Assembly: GCA_965215295.1 (NCBI GenBank)
Contig: OZ244045.1
Span: 3,038,001 to 3,102,000, forward strand
Direction: 5' to 3'
DNA: 64,000 nucleotides
Source of the DNA: HK1 sp965215295
Lineage (GTDB): Bacteria > Pseudomonadota > Gammaproteobacteria > HK1
Below the pieces are notes generated by a model that was not told the origin of the DNA, did no database searches, and saw nothing but the letters and a program-made list of their open reading frames with translations. Both the position numbers and the translations under genes were made by a program. Of this stretch, positions 17,816 through 25,803 are shown one piece after another; position 1 is the stretch's first letter; the number at the start of each line of letters is the position of its first letter.

Positions 17816-17945
17816 GACACCGGGTACCCTTGGAATTAGTGAGGGCGGCGGAGGTGAACAACGATGAGAGCAGACAGAGGTCCCATGACGTGGATGGACG
17901 CTGACGCGCCGGCCCCGGGGGGCGAGGAGCGCACCGGCGAGGTCG
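17807..17945 (+). mobile_element. IS3-family left-end fragment
   Basis: About 140 bp nearly identical to the left end of the IS3 element at 14.04 kb, from CATCGTTGAGACACCGGGTA through the first OrfA codons (MRADRGPMTWMDADAP). It then breaks off directly into the 5'-truncated transposition ATPase fragment. Together with the right end at about 14.96 kb it bounds the 15.0-17.8 kb island. Confidence 0.85.
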
Positions 17946-17946
17946 G

Positions 17947-18216
17947 CTGGGCAAAACCACCGTGTACCGTCACGTCGCCGCCGCCCTGCATCCCGGCCTG
18001 TATCGGGTAAGCTACGTCATGCCTGACTACCGGCAACGTCCTCGACATGTACAAGGCCATCGCTTGGGAGCTGGGCCTGCCCACCCAACGCTCGCGCGCC
18101 TCCGCCTACCGCGCCATCCAGGCCGAGACCACCCGGCTGGTATGCGAGACCAAGCAACTCCCCGTGCTCGTCATCGACGAGGCGCAGCACCTGCGCAATG
18201 ACGTGCTCGAAGATGT
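17947..18216 (+). pseudogene. Transposition ATPase fragment (TniB/ExeA-like)
   Basis: The remnant starts inside Walker A (LGKTTVYRHVAAAL), continues to VSYV, then shifts frame by one extra base near 18019 and resumes as TTGNVLDMYKAIAWELGL through AYRAIQAETTRLV to Walker B (VLVIDEAQHLRNDVLED). It then ends abruptly in unrelated sequence. Such ATPases are the target-selection or helper proteins of several transposons. With both ends missing and a frameshift, it is dead. Confidence 0.75.
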
Positions 18217-18387
18217 ATGGCCAGCACCGGTATTCCACCGGATCGATACCCGTAGCGGGGAACCACCCCCCGGACTCGACAGGGCCCCCTGCACGAGCGT
18301 TTCGACATGACACAATATCCACCCGCCGCGAAACACGGCCGCAACGTAGCCGCCCCGTAGCTCCACTGCCATCAATCCGGAACCGCC

Positions 18388-19902
18388 GTGCCCAGCCGCC
18401 CCAACGTCCTGATCCTGTGCACCGACCAGCAACGCGCCGACAGCCTGGGCGCCTGCGGCAACGCACAGGCGAGAACGCCTCACCTCGACGCCCTGGCGGC
18501 CCGCGGCCTGCGATTCGATGACCACCTGACGCCGAACCAGATCTGCTGCCCCAGCCGGGGCACCATGATCACCGGGCTCTATCCGCGACACCACGGCATG
18601 ACGACGAACGGACGCACGCTCCTCGACGGCCTGCCGTCGCTCCCCGGCCTGCTCGGGGAGGCCGGCTATGACACCCACGCGGTGGGCAAGCTGCACCTGC
18701 AACCCATCATGGCGCACGAGTCGCTGCGCTACCCGGAGTCGGTCCCCTTCTGGCAGGCCGGGCACGGCGAGGGCTGGAACGGACCCTATTTCGGCTACCG
18801 CACCGTCGACTTCATGATCGGCGAATCACTCCTCGCGACCGAGGGCGGTCACTACGCGGCGTGGCTCGGGAAAGAGCACCCGGAGATCGTCCCCCTCTAT
18901 CAGCCCGAGGCCGCGCTCGACGGGCCGATCGTGGATCTGGACGAGGCATGGACCGCCGCCGTTCCGGCGGATCTTCACTACAACACCTGGATCGCGGAGC
19001 GCGCGATCGATTTCCTGGAACGCGCCGCGCCGCCCTTCATGCTGTTCGTCTCCTCGCCCGATCCGCATCATCCCTTCAGCCCGCCACAGCCGTGGGCCGA
19101 CCGGTTCGACGCCCGCGACATGCCCGCGCCGGATGTGGTGCCGGGAGAGCTGGATCGGATGCCCGACTACGTCCGCGCCCGACTGGGAGCAGGCTGGATC
19201 GACAACGACGCGGCGGCCGTCGAGCAGGGCGGCATGACCACCACCGATCGGATCGCGCACGAGAGCCTGACCCGCGCCATCGCGCTCACGCGCGGCATGG
19301 AGGCGATGATCGACAACGCCTTCGGTCGCGTGCTCACCGCCCTCGACCGGCTGGGCCTTGCTGGCGAGACCATCGTCCTCTTCACCTCCGACCACGGCGA
19401 GTTCCTGGGCAACCACGGCCTGCTGCACAAGGGGCCGCCGCCCTATCTGGACCTCAACCGGGTGAGCTTCATCATGGCCGGACCCCATGTACCGGAAGGC
19501 ACGACGACCGCGGCGCCGAGCAGCCACCTCGACATCATGCCGACCCTGCTCGATCTCTGCAGCGTCGATGCCGGTGCCGTCCGGCAAGACGGCGTTTCGC
19601 TGCGGCCCGTGCTGGAAGGCCGGGGCCTTGCCCGCGCCGCCCGTTACCTGGAGTTCCATCCCCGTATCGACGGCCGGGTCTACAACCACTCCATCGTCAT
19701 GGACGCGTGGCGGCTGACCCTCTACCCCGACGGCGAGGAGGGATGGGGCGAGCTGTTCGACCTCCAGGCCGATCCGGGCGAGCACGCCAACCGGTTCCAC
19801 GACCCGAGCCATGCCGGCATCCGCGACCAGTTGGCGCAGCATCTCACTCGCCGTTTCCCGGCCGCGCCGCGCGCCGGCACGGACCTGATCGCGAAGTGGT
19901 AG
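18388..19902 (+). CDS. Type I sulfatase
   Basis: A 504-residue protein starting at GTG 18388. It opens with the alkaline-phosphatase-fold strand RPNVLILCTDQQRADSLG (metal Asp pair) and carries the formylglycine signature C-C-P-S-R at residues 53-57, the first Cys being the residue converted to formylglycine. Further active-site elements are VGKLHL, SSPDPHHPF and FTSDHGEFLGNHGL (metal ligands). No signal peptide is visible, so it should be cytoplasmic, like choline sulfatases and many heteropolysaccharide or alkyl sulfatases. The natural ester is unknown. It precedes a DadA-like dehydrogenase by 40 bp on the same strand, which hints at sequential breakdown of a sulfated amino or amine compound. 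Confidence 0.88.
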   Translation: MPSRPNVLILCTDQQRADSLGACGNAQARTPHLDALAARGLRFDDHLTPNQICCPSRGTMITGLYPRHHGMTTNGRTLLDGLPSLPGLLGEAGYDTHAVGKLHLQPIMAHESLRYPESVPFWQAGHGEGWNGPYFGYRTVDFMIGESLLATEGGHYAAWLGKEHPEIVPLYQPEAALDGPIVDLDEAWTAAVPADLHYNTWIAERAIDFLERAAPPFMLFVSSPDPHHPFSPPQPWADRFDARDMPAPDVVPGELDRMPDYVRARLGAGWIDNDAAAVEQGGMTTTDRIAHESLTRAIALTRGMEAMIDNAFGRVLTALDRLGLAGETIVLFTSDHGEFLGNHGLLHKGPPPYLDLNRVSFIMAGPHVPEGTTTAAPSSHLDIMPTLLDLCSVDAGAVRQDGVSLRPVLEGRGLARAARYLEFHPRIDGRVYNHSIVMDAWRLTLYPDGEEGWGELFDLQADPGEHANRFHDPSHAGIRDQLAQHLTRRFPAAPRAGTDLIAKW

Positions 19903-19942
19903 TGCAAGGCGCTCACCTGCCTCCCTCGCCACCGGCGCCGCG

Positions 19943-21262
19943 ATGGCGACCACCGCCGAGATGGCCAAGCTCGGGGTCGGGCGAGAACTCGAGACGATGC
20001 TGAGGACAGGCGGCGGTCCGCCGCACGTGGTGATCATCGGAGCAGGGGTGATCGGGGCATGCGTTGCGGCCTGCCTCCAGCAGCAGGGCGCGCGGGTCAC
20101 ACTGATCGACCGGCAGGCGCCGGGGGCCGACGGCGCGGCGTCGTTCGGCAACGCCGGCTCGCTTTCACCCTCGTCCGTGGTCCCGACCCCGGCGCCCGGG
20201 ATGCTGCCGAAGGTCCCGGGCTGGCTGTTGAAGGAGGACGGCCCGCTCACCATCCGCTGGTCCCATCTGCCGAAACTCCTGCCCTGGCTCGTCCGGTTCA
20301 TTCGTGCGGGCGGCGATGCCGGGCACCAGCATCGGGCCGCGGCGGCGCTCGCCGCGCTGCACGCGCCCACCTTCGAGCTCCACTCCAGGCTGGCACGGGA
20401 AGCCGGCGTCCCGGAGCTGGTCGCCCCGGTCGAATACCTGCACGTCTACGGTTCGGAAGCGAGCTACGCCGGCGCGGAGCGGGAAAGGACGATATGCCAC
20501 GAGCACGGCGCGGACTTCGAGGTGCTCGACGCCGGAGCAGTGCGGGACGCGGAGCCCGATCTCGCGCCGCACTACGTCAGGGGCGTGCGCATCAAGGGGC
20601 AGGGCCGCACTTTGGACCCCGGCCGGCTCGTCCGGGCGTACGTCGACCGGGTCGTCGCGAACGACGGCGAGCTGCGGCTCGCCGAGGTCACCGACATCGA
20701 GACGCGCGGGACGCGGGTGAGCGCGGTGCGCACCGGCGACGGCACGGTCGAAGGCGACGCGTTCGTGCTCGCGGCCGGCGCGTTCTCCCGCAGGCTCACC
20801 GACCGCCTCGGGCTCGGCCTGCCGCTCGACACGGAACGCGGCTACCACGTCACCTGCCCGGACCCCGGCATCACCGTCTCCCACACGGTGATGGAGGCGG
20901 ACTGCAAGTTCGTCGCGAACCCGATGGCGATGGGGGTGCGCTTCGCGGGGATGGTGGAGCTGGCGAGCGTCGACGCCCCGCCGAACCCCCGCCGCGCGGA
21001 AGTCATCAGGCGGCTCGCGAAGCGCATGTACCCGAAGCTGCGGCTCGACGGCGCGACGCAGTGGATGGGCCGGCGCCCGAGCATGCCGGACGGACTCCCG
21101 GTGATCGGTCCCTCGCCGCGCCACGAGAACCTGTGGCTCGCATTCGGGCATGGACACACCGGCATGATCGCGGGACCCATGACCGGCCGGATCGTCGCCG
21201 GCATGATCACCGGACCGATGCCGAACATCGACGTGACGCCGTATCGAGCGGATCGGTTCTGA
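19943..21262 (+). CDS. FAD-dependent D-amino-acid dehydrogenase-like protein
   Basis: A 439-residue protein from ATG 19943. The dinucleotide-binding fold VVIIGAGVIGACVAACL starts near residue 29 and is followed by FGNAGSLSPSSVVP, typical of DadA-family D-amino-acid dehydrogenases; DTERGYHVTCP and the C-terminal FGHGHTGMIAGPMTGR complete the FAD site. The family oxidises D-amino acids or related amines and passes electrons to the respiratory chain. The first 28 residues precede the fold and the real start may be later. Its 3' end is part of a 103-bp tandem duplication. It sits between the sulfatase and glcD on the same strand. Confidence 0.85.
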   Translation: MATTAEMAKLGVGRELETMLRTGGGPPHVVIIGAGVIGACVAACLQQQGARVTLIDRQAPGADGAASFGNAGSLSPSSVVPTPAPGMLPKVPGWLLKEDGPLTIRWSHLPKLLPWLVRFIRAGGDAGHQHRAAAALAALHAPTFELHSRLAREAGVPELVAPVEYLHVYGSEASYAGAERERTICHEHGADFEVLDAGAVRDAEPDLAPHYVRGVRIKGQGRTLDPGRLVRAYVDRVVANDGELRLAEVTDIETRGTRVSAVRTGDGTVEGDAFVLAAGAFSRRLTDRLGLGLPLDTERGYHVTCPDPGITVSHTVMEADCKFVANPMAMGVRFAGMVELASVDAPPNPRRAEVIRRLAKRMYPKLRLDGATQWMGRRPSMPDGLPVIGPSPRHENLWLAFGHGHTGMIAGPMTGRIVAGMITGPMPNIDVTPYRADRF

Positions 21263-21425
21263 ATCCGGATCGGCGGGAACGGCCGGTGGTACGGGCGGCG
21301 AAGCGCGCCGGGTGACACCGCTGCCGAACATCGACGTGACGCCGTATCGGGCGGATCGGTTCTGAATCCGGATCGGCGGGAACGGCCGGTGGAACGGGTG
21401 GCGAAGCGCGCCGGGTGACACCGCT
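21220..21425. repeat. Two tandem copies of a 103-bp unit covering the end of the DadA-like gene
   Basis: Copies at 21220-21322 and 21323-21425 begin GCCGAACATCGACGTGACGC and differ at only a few positions. The first contains the last codons and stop of the DadA-like gene; the second repeats those codons out of context. This is a recent tail duplication. Confidence 0.9.
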
Positions 21426-21725
21426 GCCGTTCCCGCGGACAATGCGCCGCGACTCCCCGGCACGCGGGCATGGATGCGGGTCGATTCGCCAACCATGGCG
21501 ACGGTGGCCGGTTCGCCGGAACGGAGCGTGCCGACCGTGGCCCGGTGCAGCGACGATGCATGCGGACAGGATGGCCGGAGGCACAGCGCATGGAGCTTCC
21601 CGGAACGGGAGGAGCTCCGGCGAGCGCCGTTCGATCGGCGGAAGCGGCGGGATCGGCGCCCGCCGGCGACCCGAGCGCGACGCCGGTGGTCGCGCAAGGC
21701 GCGGCCCATCCATGGAGGCAAGCCC

Positions 21726-23213
21726 GTGAGCAAGATGGACGCTTCCCCGGACCGCGAGGTCCGCCGGCGTGAACTCCTGGAATCGTTCGGCCGGTTCCTC
21801 CCCGCCGCGTCCGTGCTCCACACCGAGGAGGCCCTGAAGCCCTACGAGTGCGACGGGCTCACCGCGTACCGGCAGGTCCCTCTCGTCGCGGTGCTCCCCG
21901 ATACCATCGAGCAGGTGCAGGAGGTGATGCGCGTCTGCGCGCGCCTCGGCGTGCCGGTGGTCGCGCGCGGCGCCGGCACCGGGCTCTCCGGCGGCGCCCT
22001 GCCGCTGGCCGACGGGGTGTTGCTGAGCCTCGCGAAGTTCAACCGGATCCTCGAGGTGGACCCCGTCAACCGCACGGCGCGGGTGCAGCCGGGGGTGCGC
22101 AACCTCGCGATCTCCGAGCACGTCGCCCCGCTCGGGCTCTACTACGCGCCGGACCCTTCCTCGCAGATCGCGTGCAGCATCGGCGGCAACGTCGCGGAGA
22201 ACGCGGGCGGGCTCCACTGCCTGAAGTACGGCCTCACCGTGCACAACGTCCTGGAGGTCACCGTGATCACCGCCGACGGCGAGCGCCTCACCATCGGCAG
22301 CGGCGCGCTCGACGCCCCCGGCTACGACCTGCTCGCGCTGATGACGGGCTCGGAAGGGCTGCTCGCGGTGGTGGTCGAGGTCAGGGTGAAGCTCCTGCCG
22401 AAGCCCGCCTGCGCGAAAGTGCTGCTCGCGGCGTTCGCCGACATCGAGAGCGCGGGGGCGGCGGTCGGCGCGATCATCGCCGGGGGCGTCCTTCCCGCCG
22501 GGCTCGAGATGATGGACAACTTCGCCATCCGGGCCACCGACGACTTCTGCGGCGCGGGCTATCCGACCACCGCCGCCGCGATCCTGCTCTGCGAGCTCGA
22601 CGGCATCGAGGAGGAGGTCGACGACCAGATCGCCGAGGTGCGCGCAATGCTCGAAGGCTGCGGGGCGACGGAGGTCCGCGTCGCCCGGGACGAAGCCGAG
22701 CGGGTGCGGTTCTGGGCCGGGCGCAAGGCCGCGTTCCCCGCCGCCGGGCGGCTCTCGCCGGACTACCTCTGCATGGACGGCACCATCCCGCGGCGCGAGC
22801 TGCCGGCGGTGCTCAACCACATGCGGGCCCTGTCCGAGGAGTCGGGCCTTCGGATCATGAACGTGTTCCACGCCGGCGACGGCAACCTGCACCCCCTGAT
22901 CCTCTATGACGCGAACGCGCCGGGAGAGCTCGAGGAGGCGGAGCGGGTCGGAGGGCGGATCCTGGAGCTGTGCGTCGAGGCCGGAGGGACGATCACCGGC
23001 GAGCACGGGGTCGGGGTGGAGAAGATCGACCGGATGTGCGTGCAGTTCGCATCGCCCGAGATCGCACAGTTCCACGCCGTGAAGGGCGCGTTCGACCCGC
23101 ACGGGCTGCTCAACCCCGGCAAGGCGGTGCCGACCCTGCAACGCTGCGCCGAATTCGGCGCCATGCACGTGCACGGCGGCAAGCTGCCGTTCGCGGATAT
23201 CGAGCGGTTTTGA
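21726..23213 (+). CDS. glcD: Glycolate dehydrogenase subunit GlcD (FAD-linked oxidase)
   Basis: A 495-residue protein. GTG 21726 is preferred over ATG 21735 because GGAGG lies 8 bp upstream. The N-terminal FAD_binding_4 domain shows VPVVARGAGTGLSGGALPL and IACSIGGNVAENAGGLHCLKYG, and the C-terminal FAD-oxidase domain shows VFHAGDGNLHP and GTITGEHGVGVEK, all hallmarks of GlcD and D-lactate dehydrogenases. With GlcE and GlcF directly downstream it forms the three-subunit enzyme that oxidises glycolate to glyoxylate and delivers electrons to the membrane. No glcC-type regulator is seen beside it. Confidence 0.92.
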   Translation: MSKMDASPDREVRRRELLESFGRFLPAASVLHTEEALKPYECDGLTAYRQVPLVAVLPDTIEQVQEVMRVCARLGVPVVARGAGTGLSGGALPLADGVLLSLAKFNRILEVDPVNRTARVQPGVRNLAISEHVAPLGLYYAPDPSSQIACSIGGNVAENAGGLHCLKYGLTVHNVLEVTVITADGERLTIGSGALDAPGYDLLALMTGSEGLLAVVVEVRVKLLPKPACAKVLLAAFADIESAGAAVGAIIAGGVLPAGLEMMDNFAIRATDDFCGAGYPTTAAAILLCELDGIEEEVDDQIAEVRAMLEGCGATEVRVARDEAERVRFWAGRKAAFPAAGRLSPDYLCMDGTIPRRELPAVLNHMRALSEESGLRIMNVFHAGDGNLHPLILYDANAPGELEEAERVGGRILELCVEAGGTITGEHGVGVEKIDRMCVQFASPEIAQFHAVKGAFDPHGLLNPGKAVPTLQRCAEFGAMHVHGGKLPFADIERF

Positions 23214-23301
23214 GCGGACCCGCCCACGGATCGGGGAGCCCCCGGGTGGCCCGGGTCCGAGCCGGACCGCTCCCAAGGCCTGACGGCCCGGACCCGAGCC
23301 G

Positions 23302-24369
23302 ATGGATGCCGACCTGACCGAATGCCTCGGCGAACGGATGCGGGCCGCGGCCGGTGACGGCTCGCCGCTCGCCGTCGCCAGCGGCGACACCAAGGCGTTC
23401 CTCGGCCGCACCACCCGGGGGGAGCGATTCGACGTGTCCGGGCACCGGGGCATCGTCTCCTACGCACCGACCGAGCTCGTGCTCTCGGCGCGCGGCGGCA
23501 CGCCGCTCGCCGAAGTGGAGGCGGCGCTCGACGAGAAGGGACAGGCGCTCGCGTTCGAGCCGCCCGCGTTCGGCGCGGCGGCGACCATCGGCGGCACGAT
23601 CGCGGCCGGGCTCTCCGGCCCGGCGCGCCCCTACGCCGGGGCGGCGCGCGACTTCGTGCTCGGCACCCGGGTGCTGAACGGCAGGGGCGAGGCGCTGCGC
23701 TTCGGCGGCGAGGTGATGAAGAACGTCGCCGGCTACGACGTATCGCGCCTCATGACCGGCGCGTACGGCACCCTGGGGGTGCTGCTCGAAGTCTCGCTGA
23801 AGGTGCTGCCGCGGCCGGCCCGGGTGCGCACCCTGACGTTCGGGACGAGCGCGGAGGAAGCGATCGAGCGGTGCAACGCCTGGGCCGCGCGGCCGCTGCC
23901 GATCACCGGCGCATGCCACGACGGCGAGACGCTGTACGTGCGGCTCGCGGGCACGGCGGGCGGGGTCGCCGCCGCGGCCGGCGCCCTCGGCGGGGACACG
24001 CTCGACGGCGAGGACGGCCGGACCTTCTGGGCCGCGCTGCGCGAGCAGACGCTGCCGTTCTTCGCCGGCGGCGCGCCGCTGTGGCGGGTATCGGTCCCGC
24101 CCGGCGCCGCCGTGCCGGACGTCGCCGGCGACACCTTCATCGACTGGGGCGGCGCGCTGCGCTGGCTGCGCACCGGCGCACCGGCCGCGCAGGTACGCGC
24201 CGCCGCCGAACGCGCCGGCGGGCACGCCGCCCTCTTCCGCGGCGGCGACCACGCCGGCGCGGTGTTCCACCCTCCGGCCCCCGCGGTGCTGAAGCTCCAC
24301 GAGAGACTCAAGGCCGCGTTCGACCCGGCCGGCATCCTCAACCCCGGACGAATGTACGAGGGGATCTGA
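23302..24369 (+). CDS. glcE: Glycolate dehydrogenase subunit GlcE
   Basis: A 355-residue protein from ATG 23302, 88 bp after glcD. It is a shorter FAD_binding_4 protein with LAVASGDTKAFLGR, AATIGGTIAAGLSGPARPYAGAARDFVLG and MKNVAGYDVSRLMTGAYGTLG, the characteristic GlcE segments, and ends KAAFDPAGILNPGRMYEG. GlcE is needed with GlcD and GlcF for activity. Its last codons lie in a 73-bp degenerate tandem repeat that runs into glcF. Confidence 0.92.
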   Translation: MDADLTECLGERMRAAAGDGSPLAVASGDTKAFLGRTTRGERFDVSGHRGIVSYAPTELVLSARGGTPLAEVEAALDEKGQALAFEPPAFGAAATIGGTIAAGLSGPARPYAGAARDFVLGTRVLNGRGEALRFGGEVMKNVAGYDVSRLMTGAYGTLGVLLEVSLKVLPRPARVRTLTFGTSAEEAIERCNAWAARPLPITGACHDGETLYVRLAGTAGGVAAAAGALGGDTLDGEDGRTFWAALREQTLPFFAGGAPLWRVSVPPGAAVPDVAGDTFIDWGGALRWLRTGAPAAQVRAAAERAGGHAALFRGGDHAGAVFHPPAPAVLKLHERLKAAFDPAGILNPGRMYEGI

Positions 24370-24487
24370 CATGCGGACCCGTCCCGACGATTCCGTCCCG
24401 GCCGGCGCCTCCCGCCCCGGACGAGCGTACGAGGAGACCTGAGTGCAGACCCGTCTCGCCGACTTCGTCCGGGACACCCGGGACGGG
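24342..24487. repeat. Degenerate 73-bp tandem repeat at the glcE/glcF junction
   Basis: Units at 24342-24414 and 24415-24487 both begin CCCCGGACGA and contain a variant of GTACGAGG-GA-CTGA followed by GCAGACCCGTCTCG. The glcE tail and glcF start are thus two copies of one segment. Three more copies of the same unit appear at about 42851-43070, upstream of ecfA. Confidence 0.8.
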
Positions 24488-25675
24488 CGCGCCGCGGACG
24501 CGATCCTGCGAAAGTGCGTGCACTGCGGCTTCTGCACCGCGACCTGCCCGACCTATCAGCTCCTCGGTGACGAGCTCGACGGCCCGCGTGGGCGCATCTA
24601 CCTCGTGAAGCAGCTTCTGGAGGGCGCGCCGGTGACCACGCGCACCCAGCGCCATCTCGACCGCTGCCTCACCTGCCGTGCGTGCGAGACGACGTGTCCG
24701 TCCGGCGTGCGTTACGCGCGGCTCGCGGACATCGGACGCCGGCTCGTGGAGGAGCGCGTGGGGCGCCCGCTCACCGAGCGCATCAGGCGTGCGGCGCTGC
24801 TCGCGGTCATCCCGCACCGCGCCCGGTTCGCGCCGCTGCTCGGTCTGGGCCGGCTCGTGCGCCCGCTGCTGCCCGGGGCGCTCGCCCGCAGGGTCCCGCC
24901 GCGCGAGCCGGCCGGCCGCTGGCCGGCACCGAGGCACGCCCGGCGGGTGCTCGCGCTCGGCGGCTGCGTGCAGGGCACGATCGCGCCGGGCATCGACGCG
25001 GCCGCGGCGCGGGTCCTCGACCGGCTCGGCATCAGCCTTGTGCCGGCGCCGGCCTCCGGCTGCTGCGGGGCGGCGAGTCGCCATCTGGGCGCGGACGAGG
25101 CCGCGCGCGCGATGATGCGCCGGAACATCGACGCATGGTGGCCGGAGATCGAGTCCGGAGCCGAGGCGATCGCGATCACCGCGAGCGCATGCGCGGCGGA
25201 GGTCAAGGAGTACGCGGAGCTACTGGAGGACGACCCGGCCTACGCCGGGAAGGCCGCCCGCGTCTCGTCCCTTGCGCGGGACCTGGGCGAGGTGGTGGCG
25301 GCCGAGGATCTGTCGGTCCTCGCGTCCGATCCCCGGTCGCGGCGGATTGCGTTCCACTCGCCGTGCACCTTGCAGCACGGGCAGAAGCTGGGGGGTGTGG
25401 TCGAAGGCATCCTCGAACGCGCGGGGTTCGAGCTCGCCGCGGTGAGCGACGCCCATCTGTGCTGCGGGTCCGCCGGGACCTATTCCATCCTGCAGCCGGA
25501 CCTCTCCCGCGCGTTGCTCGGACGCAAGATCGTCAGTCTCGAAGCGCAGCGCCCGGAGGCGATCGCCACCGCGAACATCGGTTGCCTCGCGCACCTCGCC
25601 ACCGCCGCATCGGTGCCGGTGCGGCACTGGATCCAGCTCCTCGACCCCGGCGACGAAGCGCGGAACGGCGGGTGA
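24443..25675 (+). CDS. glcF: Glycolate dehydrogenase iron-sulfur subunit GlcF
   Basis: A 410-residue protein from GTG 24443. Two 4Fe-4S clusters are evident: CVHCGFCTATCP near residues 24-35 and CLTCRACETTCP near 75-86. Two CCG domains follow (SGCCGAASRHLG and LCCGSAGTYSILQPDLS), the layout of GlcF and related membrane-associated electron carriers. It accepts electrons from GlcDE and passes them on to quinone. It completes a co-directional glcDEF operon. Its 5' end is duplicated as a pseudogene fragment at about 43.0-43.2 kb. Confidence 0.93.
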   Translation: MQTRLADFVRDTRDGRAADAILRKCVHCGFCTATCPTYQLLGDELDGPRGRIYLVKQLLEGAPVTTRTQRHLDRCLTCRACETTCPSGVRYARLADIGRRLVEERVGRPLTERIRRAALLAVIPHRARFAPLLGLGRLVRPLLPGALARRVPPREPAGRWPAPRHARRVLALGGCVQGTIAPGIDAAAARVLDRLGISLVPAPASGCCGAASRHLGADEAARAMMRRNIDAWWPEIESGAEAIAITASACAAEVKEYAELLEDDPAYAGKAARVSSLARDLGEVVAAEDLSVLASDPRSRRIAFHSPCTLQHGQKLGGVVEGILERAGFELAAVSDAHLCCGSAGTYSILQPDLSRALLGRKIVSLEAQRPEAIATANIGCLAHLATAASVPVRHWIQLLDPGDEARNGG

Positions 25676-25803
25676 GCCGGCCGCACCGGCCGGAAGGGAA
25701 CATGTCCCCCTCTTCCAGCCTCCTCCCTCCGTCAATCCCCCCTGCCGGGGACAACCGTCCCGGGACTCCGGCAGCCGGCCCCGTGGTCCGATAACATCCG
25801 GCC

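Noticed and set aside
16663..17904. 413-codon frame overlapping the nucleotidyltransferase and phosphoesterase genes
   Set aside because: Arg-rich out-of-frame shadow without motifs.
14041..17945. Functional composite transposon
   Set aside because: Neither IS3 copy is complete: the left one lacks the OrfB middle, the right one is only a left-end fragment, and their orientation is not that of an intact composite element.
23110..24537. 475-codon minus-strand frame over glcE
   Set aside because: Composition-driven shadow; glcE and glcF on the plus strand have diagnostic FAD and Fe-S motifs.
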